From assembly GCA_036563895.1 (NCBI GenBank), contig DATCLN010000199.1:1-18223 (forward strand): DNA of 18,223 nt, written 5' to 3'. Below the pieces are notes generated by a model that saw only the letters and a list, made by a program, of their open reading frames with translations, ran no database searches and was not told where the DNA came from. The position numbers and the translations under genes were made by a program. Positions 1 to 7,263 of this stretch are shown piece after piece. Source of the stretch: ZCTH02-B3 sp036563895 (GTDB lineage Bacteria; Bacillota; Bacilli; Paenibacillales; Paenibacillaceae). How positions within the stretch are numbered: the stretch's first letter is position 1; the number at the start of each line of letters is the position of its first letter.

Positions 1-1343
1 CGCGCCTCCAGCTCCTTGCGGCGCTCCTCGAACCCGGGCTTGCCAAGCAGGGCGAACATGTTCCGCTTGTACGCTTCCACACCCGGCTGGTCGAAGGGAT
101 TCACGCCAAGGAGGTATCCGCTCACGCCGCAGGCGATTTCGAAGAAGTACACCAATTGGCCGAACGTATACGGGGTCATGTCGGCCATGCGGACCACCAG
201 GTTCGGCACGCCTCCGTCGGTGTGCGCCAGCAGCGTTCCCTCGAACGCCTTCTTGTTGACGAAATCCACCGTTTTCCCCGCCAGGAAATTCAGACCGTCC
301 AGATCGTCCGGGTCGCTCTGGATCGTGAGCTCCTCCGGCACCTTGTCCACCTGCAGCACCGTCTCGAACATGATCCGGCTGCCTTCCTGGATGAACTGTC
401 CCATGGAGTGCAGATCCGTGGAAAAGTCGACGGAAGCCGGATAGATGCCCTTGCCGTCCTTGCCTTCGCTTTCCCCGAACAGCTGCTTCCACCATTCGGA
501 GAAATAGTGCAGGCCGGGCTCGTAGTTGACGAGGATCTCCACCGTCTTGCCCTTGCGGTGCAGGATGTTCCGGAGCGCCGCGTACTGGTAGGCTTCGTTT
601 TCCGCCAGGTTCGGGTTGTTGTACAGCGTCGCGGCGTCCTGCGCCCCGTGCATGATCGCCTCGATGTCGATGCCCGCCGCGGCGATGGGAAGCAGGCCCA
701 CCGCGGTCAGCACGGAGTAGCGTCCGCCCACGTCGTCGGGGATGACGAAGCTTTCGTAGCCTTCCGCCGTCGCCAGCTTTTTCAGGGCGCCTTTCTCCCG
801 GTCCGTCGTGGCGTAGATGCGCTTGCGGGCTTCTTCCTTGCCGTACTTTTTCTCCAGCGCCTCGCGGAAAATGCGGAAGGCGATGGCCGGCTCGGTGGTG
901 GTGCCGGACTTGGAAATCACATTGATGGACCAGTCCTTGCCCTCCAGCATCTGCAGGAGATGCGCCATGTACGTGGAGCTGATGTTGTTGCCCGCGAAGA
1001 AGATTTGCGGAGTTTTGCGCGTTTCCTTCGGCAGCAGGTTATAGAAGGAATGCTGCAGCATCTCGATCGCCGCGCGGGCGCCAAGGTAAGATCCGCCGAT
1101 GCCGATGACGACCAGTACCTCGGAATCCGATTGGATCTTCCGTGCGGCCCTCTGGATGCGGGCGAACTCGTCCCGGTCGTAGTCGAACGGCAGCCGGATC
1201 CAGCCGAGGAAGTCGGACCCCGCCCCCGTCCCGTTATGCAGGGTGTCGTGCGCCAGTTTGACCGCGGGAGCCATCTGCTCGATTTCGTGCGGTCCGACGA
1301 AGGCCAGGGCTTTGCTGTAGTCGAATCGTACGTTTTGGGGCAT
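1..1343 (-). CDS. pgi: Glucose-6-phosphate isomerase (3' end cut by window edge)
   Basis: Interconverts glucose 6-phosphate and fructose 6-phosphate in the cytoplasm (glycolysis/gluconeogenesis, and the return of pentose-phosphate products). 447 residues are visible from ATG at 1343; the family in Bacillus is about 450 long, so only a few C-terminal residues and the stop are missing. Visible motifs: GIGGSYLGARA (81-91), the sugar-phosphate loop SKSGTTTEPA (144-153), FGESEGK (289-295), DLHSMGQFIQEG (310-321) and the C-terminal GVEAYKRNMFALLGKPGFEE. Likely catalytic residues are E291, H312 and K426, at positions matching the Bacillus family. An AAGGTGAT ribosome site lies about 9 nt before the ATG. 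The gene follows the usp terminator, so it probably has its own promoter (1380-1408). No frameshift seen. Identification is very secure. Confidence 0.97.
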   Translation of the reverse strand, partial: MPQNVRFDYSKALAFVGPHEIEQMAPAVKLAHDTLHNGTGAGSDFLGWIRLPFDYDRDEFARIQRAARKIQSDSEVLVVIGIGGSYLGARAAIEMLQHSFYNLLPKETRKTPQIFFAGNNISSTYMAHLLQMLEGKDWSINVISKSGTTTEPAIAFRIFREALEKKYGKEEARKRIYATTDREKGALKKLATAEGYESFVIPDDVGGRYSVLTAVGLLPIAAAGIDIEAIMHGAQDAATLYNNPNLAENEAYQYAALRNILHRKGKTVEILVNYEPGLHYFSEWWKQLFGESEGKDGKGIYPASVDFSTDLHSMGQFIQEGSRIMFETVLQVDKVPEELTIQSDPDDLDGLNFLAGKTVDFVNKKAFEGTLLAHTDGGVPNLVVRMADMTPYTFGQLVYFFEIACGVSGYLLGVNPFDQPGVEAYKRNMFALLGKPGFEERRKELEA

Positions 1344-1379
1344 TTTCGCATATCACCTTCCATACTTTGGTCTTTAAGT

Positions 1380-1408
1380 AGAATATCTGAAACGAAAGCG
1401 CCATACAA
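1380..1408 (-). promoter_or_regulatory. Putative sigma-A-type promoter of pgi
   Basis: On the minus strand, TTGTAT (1408-1403) is separated by 17 bp from TATTCT (1385-1380). It lies about 37 nt upstream of the pgi start and just downstream of the usp terminator, which would leave pgi without a promoter otherwise. Both boxes match the consensus only partly (3/6 and 4/6), so the call rests mainly on spacing and position. Confidence 0.4.
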
Positions 1409-1420
1409 GCGGTATTATGC

Positions 1421-1458
1421 AAAAAAAGGCCGGTTTCCCGATTCTGGAAACCGGCCTT
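1421..1458 (-). terminator. Rho-independent terminator of the stress-protein gene
   Basis: On the minus strand a perfect 13-bp stem (AAGGCCGGTTTCC / GGAAACCGGCCTT) with a 7-nt loop is followed by a run of T. It starts 14 nt after the usp stop codon. It separates usp (and any readthrough from tkt) from pgi. Confidence 0.93.
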
Positions 1459-1471
1459 GCGGATTTTGGCT

Positions 1472-1903
1472 TTACTTGACGACCAGCACCGGGATCGGCG
1501 AACGCTGCACGACGTTGTGGCTGACGCTGCCGAGCACGAGCTCCTTGATGCCGCTCAGGCCCCGGCTGCCGATGACGATCAGGTCGGCTTCCCGTTCCTT
1601 GGCGAACTTGAGGATGGAATCCGCCGGCGCGCCGTACAGCAGTTCCACGTTGGCATCCATTCCCGTCTCCGACAGCCTTTGCTTCAGGTCGGCCACCAAC
1701 TTTTCCGCCCGCTCCATGAGCTCCTTGTTCAGGGTGTTGGCCATGACGAACCCGTCGGCGAGATAGACGGCCGGGAACTGGTACACGTGGACGATGTCCA
1801 GCCTGGCTCCGGGTGAGGAGTTGGCCAGCTCGATCGCTTTTTCCAGCGCCTTCTCGGATTCTTTGGAACCGTCGTACGCCGCAACGATTCGGTTGAACAG
1901 CAT
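1472..1903 (-). CDS. Universal stress protein, UspA/nucleotide-binding type
   Basis: A 143-residue single Usp domain (family size 140-150). The ATP-binding signature is intact: D11 near the N-terminus, and G112-x2-G115-x9-G125-S126 in IGSRGLSGIKELVLGSVSHNV. Proteins with this motif bind ATP and are usually dimers induced by starvation or stress; the exact role is not predictable. The ATG at 1903 has GAGAGGGG about 9 nt upstream. Its neighbours are tkt (130 bp upstream, same strand) and pgi, so it may respond to the same carbon or energy signals, which is inference. It ends in a strong terminator. The upstream gap contains an inverted repeat that may be an operator. Confidence 0.95.
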   Translation of the reverse strand: MLFNRIVAAYDGSKESEKALEKAIELANSSPGARLDIVHVYQFPAVYLADGFVMANTLNKELMERAEKLVADLKQRLSETGMDANVELLYGAPADSILKFAKEREADLIVIGSRGLSGIKELVLGSVSHNVVQRSPIPVLVVK

Positions 1904-1930
1904 GGGAATCCGCCCCTCTCGTCGGATTGG

Positions 1931-2028
1931 GTTGAAAACATCGTTGCACTTTCAACTTTCATTATTAACGGTTTCCGCGCCGGTTGGAATGAAAAGGAGC
2001 ACGCTTTTTGTCACAAAATTTCAACTTT
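1931..2028 (-). promoter_or_regulatory. Candidate usp control region with GTTGAAA inverted and direct repeats
   Basis: In the tkt-usp gap, GTTGAAA (1931-1937) and TTTCAAC (1950-1956) form a 7-bp inverted repeat with a 12-bp spacer. The 10-mer TTTCAACTTT at 1950-1959 recurs exactly at 2019-2028. On the minus strand an A/T-rich box TTAATAAT (1968-1961) sits directly upstream of the inverted repeat and could be the -10 element; no good -35 is seen. The placement fits an operator over the start of transcription, but no known regulator is recognised. Confidence 0.35.
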
Positions 2029-2033
2029 GCCCC

Positions 2034-4058
2034 TTACCTTGCCCGGAGCAGTTCCTTGAAGCGGGCAACGACGTTGTCCACGGTAAAGCCGTACTCTTCC
2101 ACTACGCGCGGACCCGGAGCGGACGCCCCGAACCGGTCGATGCCCAGCACCGCGCCGGCTTCGCCGACATAGCGTTCCCAGCCGAACGGATGCGCCATTT
2201 CGACGGCCAGGCGCGCCCGGATGTCCGGCGGCAGCACGCTCCTGCGGTATTCTTCCGGCTGGCGGTCGAACAGGTCCCAGCTCGGCATGCTGACCACGCG
2301 GACGCGGATGCCTTCCGCGGCCAGCGCTTTCTGCGCGGCGACGGCCAGCTGCACCTCCGACCCCGTCGCGATCAGGATGCCCTGCGGCGATCCGCCTTCC
2401 GCTTCGGACAGGATGTAGGCGCCCCTGGCGACGCCTTCCCGCGCCTTCTCCGCCGTTCCTTCGAGAATCGGCAGATTCTGGCGGGTGAGCACCAGGGCCA
2501 CCGGGCGGTCGCGGCACTCCATGGCGTACGCCCATGCGGCGGACGTCTCGTTGCCGTCGGCCGGGCGGATGACGGTGAGGCCCGGGATGACGCGCACCGA
2601 CGCGAGCTGCTCGATGGGCTGGTGCGTCGGGCCGTCTTCGCCCACGGCGATGGAGTCGTGGGTGAGCACATACACCACCGGCTGCTTCATCAGGGCCGAA
2701 AGCCGCATCGCCGGGCGGAGATAGTCGGTGAAGACGAAGAACGTGCCGCCGTACACCTTGACGCCGCGATGCAGCGCCATGCCGTTCATCGCCGCGGCCA
2801 TGGCGAATTCGCGGACGCCGAAGTAAATGTTGCGCCCCTCGTAGTTTCCCGGCCGGAACACCGGCAGCCCCTTCAGATGCGTCATCGTGGAGCTTTCCAG
2901 GTCGGCGGAACCCCCGACGAGGTGCGGGACGTTCTTCGCCAGCGCGTTCAGCGCGTTGCCGGACGCGACCCGGGTCGACACCGGCTTGTCTTCCGGGGAA
3001 TACTTCGGCAGATCCGCGTCCCATCCCGGCGGCAGTTCGCCGGCGACGGCCCGCTCAAGCTGCGCGGCCAGCTCCGGATACGCCGCCTTGTAGCGGGCGT
3101 ACAGTTCGTCCCAGGCGGCGTTGGCGGCTTCGCCCCGCTTCTTCACCTCGGCGAAGTGCGCCCGCACTTCGTCCGGCACGTGAAACTCCGGATAATCCCA
3201 GCCGTAGAACTGTTTCGTCAGCTTTGCTTCCTCCGGGCCGAGGGGCGACCCGTGCGGACCCGCATGGCCGCCTTTGCCCGCCTTGTTCGGAGACCCGTAG
3301 CCGATGATCGTCTTGACCTCGATCAGCGACGGCCGGGTGGTGTCGGCCTGGGCGGCGGCGATGGCCTTCTCCAGCGCATTCAGGTCGTTGCCGTCCTCGA
3401 CGCGCAGCACCTGCCACCCGTAGGCTTCAAATCGCCGGGCGACATTTTCCGAGAAGGAAAGGTTCAGCTCCCCGTCCAGGGAAATGTCGTTGGAATCGTA
3501 CAGCACGATGAGCTTGCCCAGCTTCAGGTGCCCGGCCAGGGAAGCGGCTTCGGAGGCGACGCCCTCCATCAGGTCGCCGTCGCCGCAGATCGCGTAAGTA
3601 TAGTGGTCGATGATGTTGAAGCCTTCCCGGTTGTAGACCGCCGCCAGGTGCGCCTCGGCCATGGCCATGCCCACCGCCATGCCGAATCCCTGGCCAAGCG
3701 GACCGGTGGTGGCCTCCACGCCGGCGGTATGGCCGTATTCCGGATGCCCCGGCGTCTTGGATCCCCATTGGCGGAAGTTTTTCAGTTCATCCAGGGACAG
3801 ATCGTATCCGCACAAATGCAAAAGCGCGTACAGCAGCATCGAGCCGTGTCCCGCCGACAGCACGAACCGGTCGCGGTTGATCCAGTCCGGCCGGGAGGGA
3901 TTGTGCTTCATCGTCTTCGCGAACAGCTGGTACCCCATCGGCGCGGCGCCCATCGGCATGCCGGGGTGGCCGGACTTCGCCTTCTCCACCGCGTCGATGG
4001 CCAGCGTCCGGATGGTTGTGATGGACAGTTGTTCGATGGAACCGGTTTGGACGGACAT
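2034..4058 (-). CDS. tkt: Transketolase
   Basis: Thiamine-diphosphate enzyme of the non-oxidative pentose phosphate pathway; transfers two-carbon ketol units between sugar phosphates. It has 674 residues, the usual length. Seen in order: GHPGMPMGAAPMGY (30-43), SAGHGSMLLYALLHL (68-82), GPLGQGFGMAVG (119-130), the ThDP/Mg motif GDGDLMEG (159-166) to YDSND (187-191), the His loop GGHAGPHGSPLG (263-274), the catalytic glutamate region FGVREFAM (413-420, E417), and the transketolase signature GEDGPTHQP (473-481). The ATG at 4058 is chosen because the protein then starts as in relatives (MSVQTGSIEQLSITTIRTLA); the reading frame stays open upstream through low-complexity sequence. A GGGAGG box lies rather far away (about 13 nt). 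A promoter with extended -10 is visible upstream. Confidence 0.97.
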   Translation of the reverse strand: MSVQTGSIEQLSITTIRTLAIDAVEKAKSGHPGMPMGAAPMGYQLFAKTMKHNPSRPDWINRDRFVLSAGHGSMLLYALLHLCGYDLSLDELKNFRQWGSKTPGHPEYGHTAGVEATTGPLGQGFGMAVGMAMAEAHLAAVYNREGFNIIDHYTYAICGDGDLMEGVASEAASLAGHLKLGKLIVLYDSNDISLDGELNLSFSENVARRFEAYGWQVLRVEDGNDLNALEKAIAAAQADTTRPSLIEVKTIIGYGSPNKAGKGGHAGPHGSPLGPEEAKLTKQFYGWDYPEFHVPDEVRAHFAEVKKRGEAANAAWDELYARYKAAYPELAAQLERAVAGELPPGWDADLPKYSPEDKPVSTRVASGNALNALAKNVPHLVGGSADLESSTMTHLKGLPVFRPGNYEGRNIYFGVREFAMAAAMNGMALHRGVKVYGGTFFVFTDYLRPAMRLSALMKQPVVYVLTHDSIAVGEDGPTHQPIEQLASVRVIPGLTVIRPADGNETSAAWAYAMECRDRPVALVLTRQNLPILEGTAEKAREGVARGAYILSEAEGGSPQGILIATGSEVQLAVAAQKALAAEGIRVRVVSMPSWDLFDRQPEEYRRSVLPPDIRARLAVEMAHPFGWERYVGEAGAVLGIDRFGASAPGPRVVEEYGFTVDNVVARFKELLRAR

Positions 4059-4101
4059 CTTGTGACGCGAACCTCCCGCTTGTTTCTTTTCACTGTTTAC
4101 C

Positions 4102-4110
4102 ATCATACCA
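4102..4110 (-). promoter_or_regulatory. Extended -10 promoter element of tkt
   Basis: The minus strand reads TGGTATGAT, an extended -10 (TGn plus TATGAT, 5/6 to consensus), about 44 nt upstream of the tkt ATG. The region from 4081 to 4140 is clearly more AT-rich than its surroundings. No convincing -35 lies at 16-18 bp, which extended -10 promoters tolerate. Confidence 0.5.
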
Positions 4111-4234
4111 GATACTAACCGTTTCAAAAACTGCCAGTCTCCAAAAAGGATTGCCATGTTTCCCCGCCGGGCCCGCACGCGGCGGCCGGGAGCGGACCCG
4201 CGGCCGGAAACGGCGGTCAGCGGGCGGCCTGCCG

Positions 4235-4465
4235 CGGCAGGCGGCATCGGTCCAGCCGGCAGGCGGCATCGGTCCAGCCGGCGGGCGACAGGCCCGTGGC
4301 AGACGGCACCGGTCCACAGCCGGCGGCAAGCCCGCGCGGACGACACCGGCGCATAGCCGGCATCAAGCCGCGGCAGGTGACACCGGCGCTTAGCCAACGA
4401 CAGACCGCACCGGACGACCCTGGTGTTCAGCCACGGGCAAGCCGCGGGAGCGGCACCGTTCAACC
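4235..4465. repeat. Degenerate tandem repeat array between purU and tkt
   Basis: Two exact 22-bp copies (4235-4256, 4257-4278; core CGGCATCGGTCCAGC) are followed by a 38-bp unit (4286-4323), three 37-bp units (4324-4360, 4361-4397, 4398-4434) and a partial one from 4435. Units share a pattern like CRGCAAGCCGC...GACACCGG...TAGCC. Each carries a small dyad on CGG/CCG; the clearest is CCGGC-GCATA-GCCGG in the 4324 unit. A 37-bp period is not divisible by three and no plausible protein is encoded, so it is read as non-coding. The adjoining 4141-4234 is GC-rich with nothing recognisable. Function unknown: a decaying minisatellite, a terminator substitute for purU, or a REP-like element are all possible. 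Confidence 0.7.
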
Positions 4466-4481
4466 TGCGGCCATCCGGCAG

Positions 4482-5396
4482 TCAGACGAAAACGACGGTC
4501 TTGTTTTTGTGCACGAGAATGCGGTCCTCGATGTGCCACTTGACGGCACGGGCCAGCACGATGCGCTCGATGTGGCGCCCGATGCGCTTGAGGTCGCTGA
4601 CGTTTTCCCGGTGGCTCACCCGCTGCACGTCCTGCTCGATGATCGGGCCGCCGTCCAGTTCCTCCGTGACGTAGTGGGCGGTCGCCCCGATCAGCTTGAC
4701 GCCCCGGTCGTACGCCTGCTGGTACGGCTTGCTGCCGACGAAAGCGGGCAGGAACGAGTGGTGGATGTTGATGATCCGGTTGGGAAACTCCTCGATGAAC
4801 TTGCCCGTCAAAATCTGCATGTAGCGCGCCAGGACGATGAGGTCCACCTTGCCCTTGGTGAGCTCCAACTGCTTGCGCTCCGCTTCGGGCTTCGTCTCCG
4901 GCGTCACCGGAATGTGATGGTACGGGATGCCGAAGGACTCCACCAGCTCCCGCATGTCGGGATGGTTGCTGATCACCATGGAAATCTCCGCGTCCAGGTC
5001 CCCCGCCTGCCACTGCCAGAGCAGCTCCAGAAGGCAATGGTCCTCCTTGGAGACAAAAATCGCGATCCGCTTGCGGCGGGCGGCGCGGTAGACGCTCCAG
5101 CGCATCTGGAAGCGGTCCGCCACCCGCGTGAAATCCTCCTGCAGGGCGGTGATCCGCTGCTCCAGATCGGGCAGGTCGAACTCCAGCCGCATGAAAAACA
5201 TGCCGCCATCCGGGTCCATGGAATATTGGTCGGACTGCACGATGTTGGCGCCCTGCTCGTACAGAAACTGCGAGACGGCCGCCACGATGCCGGGGCGGTC
5301 CGGGCAGGAGATCAGCATGCGCGCCCGGTTGGCCTTTTTCTCCCGGTGGCTTGCGGCCTGGGAGCGGGCCTGGGATTGATAGAATGAATGCGTCAT
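4482..5396 (-). CDS. purU: Formyltetrahydrofolate deformylase
   Basis: Hydrolyses 10-formyl-tetrahydrofolate to formate and tetrahydrofolate, balancing one-carbon pools for purine synthesis. It has 304 residues: a basic N-terminal leader (1-25), an ACT domain (about 27-100, starting RMLISCPDRPGIVAAVSQFL) and a formyl-transferase domain (about 108-295). The PurN-type catalytic triad is conserved as N210 and H212 (in INIHHSFLPAF) and D248 (in ELDGGPIIEQD), with the same 38-residue N-to-D spacing as in PurN. The ACT domain in front distinguishes PurU from PurN. The ATG at 5396 has GGAGG about 12 nt upstream; a nearer GAGGA also exists. It lies 152 bp downstream of nfo on the same strand, and no terminator is visible between them. 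Confidence 0.96.
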   Translation of the reverse strand: MTHSFYQSQARSQAASHREKKANRARMLISCPDRPGIVAAVSQFLYEQGANIVQSDQYSMDPDGGMFFMRLEFDLPDLEQRITALQEDFTRVADRFQMRWSVYRAARRKRIAIFVSKEDHCLLELLWQWQAGDLDAEISMVISNHPDMRELVESFGIPYHHIPVTPETKPEAERKQLELTKGKVDLIVLARYMQILTGKFIEEFPNRIINIHHSFLPAFVGSKPYQQAYDRGVKLIGATAHYVTEELDGGPIIEQDVQRVSHRENVSDLKRIGRHIERIVLARAVKWHIEDRILVHKNKTVVFV

Positions 5397-5426
5397 GGTC
5401 CTCTTGCTCCTCCGTGTGTCCTTCCT

Positions 5427-5505
5427 GTGCGTTTCAAGGTTCAGTCGTTGTGAAACCGGTTTGTTCCGTTCCTTCTCCGGTCGTGCGTTTCAAGGGTCAG
5501 GCGTT
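5427..5505. repeat. Near-perfect 23-bp direct repeat in the nfo-purU gap
   Basis: The 23-bp copies at 5427-5449 and 5483-5505 share GTGCGTTTCAAGG and differ at two positions; their starts are 56 bp apart. A 10-bp palindrome AAACCGGTTT (5453-5462) lies between them. On the minus strand each copy contains TTGAAACGCAC, so each could supply a -35-like TTGAAA upstream of purU, but no matching -10 is evident. It may be a pair of operator sites or a local duplication. Confidence 0.5.
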
Positions 5506-5548
5506 CAAATGCCTGCCTTGGCCAGACTCTGCGACGCCGCTTAAGCGC

Positions 5549-6679
5549 TCAGGCGCTCCGAAGCCACTCCTTGCCGGCGAACCAGGCGGTCAGCCGGTGG
5601 TTGAGGGCTTCCTCCGTAAATTCCCCGGGCAATACCCGGTTTTCCACGATCATGTCGTACAGCCGTTCCATCGGCTCGCGGGGGTCCGCCTTTTTCGCCT
5701 TGGCGTCGGATTTCAGCGCTTCCCACGTCCTCAGCACGTACCCGCGGGGATCGATGCCTTCCTTGTCGAAGAAATGGTGCAGCCGTTCCACGTGGTCGAG
5801 GAACTCCGGCCCGAAGCGCTTTGCCGCGTCGCCCCTGAGCAGGGCGATTTCCGCTTCGTACATCGGGCGCTCCTTCCCCTTGACCTTGCCGATCCATGGC
5901 GTCTCCAGGATGAACGGCTTGTCTTTCAGCGCCTCGTTGTAGACCACGTTACGGATCGCCTCAAAGCCGATCCAGCCGGACCCCACCGGGGCGTGGCGGT
6001 CCTTGGCGGCGCCGCGCTCGTTTTTGCTGTCGTTGATATGCACCACGGCGAGCCGGTCCAGTCCGATCACCCTGTCGAACTCTTGCAGCACGCCGTCGAA
6101 ATCGTTCACCACGTCATATCCCGCGTCGTGCAGGTGGCAGGTGTCGAGGCATACCGTCAGCCGGTCGTTGCGCCGCACCTTTTCGATGATGCGCGCCAGT
6201 TCCTCGAACGTGCGGCCCATCTCGGTGCCTTTGCCCGCCATCGTCTCCAGCGCGATGCTGACGTCCGTGTCCGCGGTGCCGTCCAGCACCTCGTTGAGGC
6301 CCTCGGCGATGCGGGCGATGCCGTATTCGGGATCTTTTTCGGTGTAGGCGCCGGGATGCAGCACGATGTTTTTCACGCCGAGCCGCTGCGTGCGCCGCAC
6401 TTCCTCCTGCAGGAAGCGCACCGCCAGCTCGAAGGTGTCCTTCTTGTGGGAGCCCAGGTTGATGATGTACGGCGCGTGCACGACGATCTCGCCGATCCCG
6501 TGCTCCGCCATGAGTTTCCGGCCCTCGTCGACAAACATCTCCTCCAGCGGCTTGCGCCTCGTGTTCTGCGGCGCGCCGGTGTAGATCATGAACGTGCTGG
6601 ACCCGTACGACAGGGCTTCCTCGACGGAGCCCACCAGCCCTTTTTCGGCAAACGACACGTGGGAACCGATTTTGAGCAT
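5549..6679 (-). CDS. nfo: Endonuclease IV (AP endonuclease) with C-terminal extension
   Basis: A zinc-dependent AP endonuclease of base-excision repair; cuts 5' of abasic sites and removes blocked 3' ends. All nine metal ligands of the family are seen at near-E. coli numbering: H68 (VVHAPY), H108 (VLHPGAY), E145 (ALETMAGKG), D179 and H182 (CLDTCHLHDAGYD), H214 (VVHINDSKN), D227 and H229 (KDRHAPVGSG), and E259 (ILETP). The barrel should end near residue 285-295, yet the protein runs to 376, giving about 80-90 extra, mostly helical, charged residues including a K/A/D-rich linker (323-335). Typical bacterial Nfo is 280-300 long. The ATG at 6679 has GGTGA about 7 nt upstream and makes the barrel start MLKIGSHVSF, as in relatives. 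Confidence 0.95.
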   Translation of the reverse strand: MLKIGSHVSFAEKGLVGSVEEALSYGSSTFMIYTGAPQNTRRKPLEEMFVDEGRKLMAEHGIGEIVVHAPYIINLGSHKKDTFELAVRFLQEEVRRTQRLGVKNIVLHPGAYTEKDPEYGIARIAEGLNEVLDGTADTDVSIALETMAGKGTEMGRTFEELARIIEKVRRNDRLTVCLDTCHLHDAGYDVVNDFDGVLQEFDRVIGLDRLAVVHINDSKNERGAAKDRHAPVGSGWIGFEAIRNVVYNEALKDKPFILETPWIGKVKGKERPMYEAEIALLRGDAAKRFGPEFLDHVERLHHFFDKEGIDPRGYVLRTWEALKSDAKAKKADPREPMERLYDMIVENRVLPGEFTEEALNHRLTAWFAGKEWLRSA

Positions 6680-6704
6680 TTTTTAATCACCATCCAATGC
6701 CCCT

Positions 6705-6710
6705 ATTGTA
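6705..6710 (-). promoter_or_regulatory. Putative -10 element of nfo
   Basis: The minus strand reads TACAAT (5/6 to consensus), 25 nt before the nfo ATG, inside the 90-bp divergent gap. A -35 at 17 bp would be TGGATT, a poor match. The position suits a short 5' leader, and it would overlap the plus-strand promoter of the opposite gene. Confidence 0.35.
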
Positions 6711-6719
6711 GCGCGAACC

Positions 6720-6748
6720 TCGAAATAAATCCATGAATCGGATATAAT
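6720..6748 (+). promoter_or_regulatory. Sigma-A-type promoter of the DUF2621-lipoprotein unit
   Basis: TCGAAA (6720-6725, 4/6 to TTGACA) is separated by 17 bp from a perfect TATAAT (6743-6748). It lies 21 nt upstream of the GTG start at 6770, with the ribosome site GAGGTGA (6757-6763) in between. This is the best promoter in the window. Confidence 0.7.
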
Positions 6749-6769
6749 TTCAGAATGAGGTGACGCATC

Positions 6770-7204
6770 GTGTCGGACGCGCCCGGCTGGTTCATGTACT
6801 TCATCCTGTTTTGGGCTTTCGTGCTGACGGGGTCCATGGCCATCGGCGGCTACTTCATGTTTCGCAAGTTTCTGAAGACGATGCCGCTGAAGGACGGAAA
6901 ATCCAAGCTGGATTGGCAAAACTACTGGGTGGAAGCGAGCCGGCACCTGTGGACCGACGAAGCGAAGGCGTTCCTCGACGAGCTCGTGTCGCCGGTGCCG
7001 AAGCCGTTCCGCGACACGGCCAGGCACGCCATCGCCGCCAAGATCGGCCAGATTGCGGTGGAACGCGGCGTCCCGAAGATCACCGTGGAAGAATGCGTCG
7101 AAGGCTACATCCTCGCCACGCCGAAGCGCGACCACCGCTACCTGAAATCTTTTCTGGAGAAGCGCAACATCGACTATTCCGCGTTCCGGCATTTGCTCGG
7201 ATAA
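6770..7204 (+). CDS. DUF2621 family membrane protein (YneK-like)
   Basis: A 144-residue protein with one N-terminal membrane helix (about 8-29, YFILFWAFVLTGSMAIGGYFMF) and a soluble helical domain (about 50-144). Length, topology and sequence resemble B. subtilis YneK (DUF2621), whose function is not known to me. The soluble part, WTDEAKAFLDELVSPVPKPFRDTARHAI through VPKITVEECVEGYI, resembles the small helical domain (PCP_red type) found at the end of protochlorophyllide-reductase-like proteins; this similarity is by eye only. The GTG at 6770 is chosen because GAGGTGA lies 6 nt upstream and the helix follows directly. A lipoprotein gene follows after 59 bp on the same strand, probably cotranscribed. 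Confidence 0.8.
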   Translation: MSDAPGWFMYFILFWAFVLTGSMAIGGYFMFRKFLKTMPLKDGKSKLDWQNYWVEASRHLWTDEAKAFLDELVSPVPKPFRDTARHAIAAKIGQIAVERGVPKITVEECVEGYILATPKRDHRYLKSFLEKRNIDYSAFRHLLG

Positions 7205-7263
7205 GATGCGTTAACCGCGCGGAGGCGCCGGCGGAGGATTTTTTGGATGGGAGGTACCCGGGA

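Noticed and set aside
156..1766. Long plus-strand open frame opposite pgi and usp
   Set aside because: It is antisense to two clear genes, has no family resemblance and shows Arg/Val/His-rich composition typical of reversed high-GC codons.
1794..4118. 774-residue plus-strand open frame opposite tkt
   Set aside because: Antisense shadow of transketolase; rich in R, H, G and Q, without recognisable domains or a ribosome site.
4059..4463. N-terminal extension of transketolase through the repeat region
   Set aside because: The frame is open but encodes low-complexity R/P/A-rich sequence; family alignment and the promoter at 4102-4110 place the start at 4058.
4235..4465. CRISPR array
   Set aside because: Units are diverged, directly adjoining and lack unique spacers between conserved repeats; no cas genes are in the window.
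7205..7263. Terminator between the DUF2621 gene and the lipoprotein gene
   Set aside because: Only a 4-bp GCGC/GCGC stem far from a TTTTTT run; readthrough into the lipoprotein gene is more likely.
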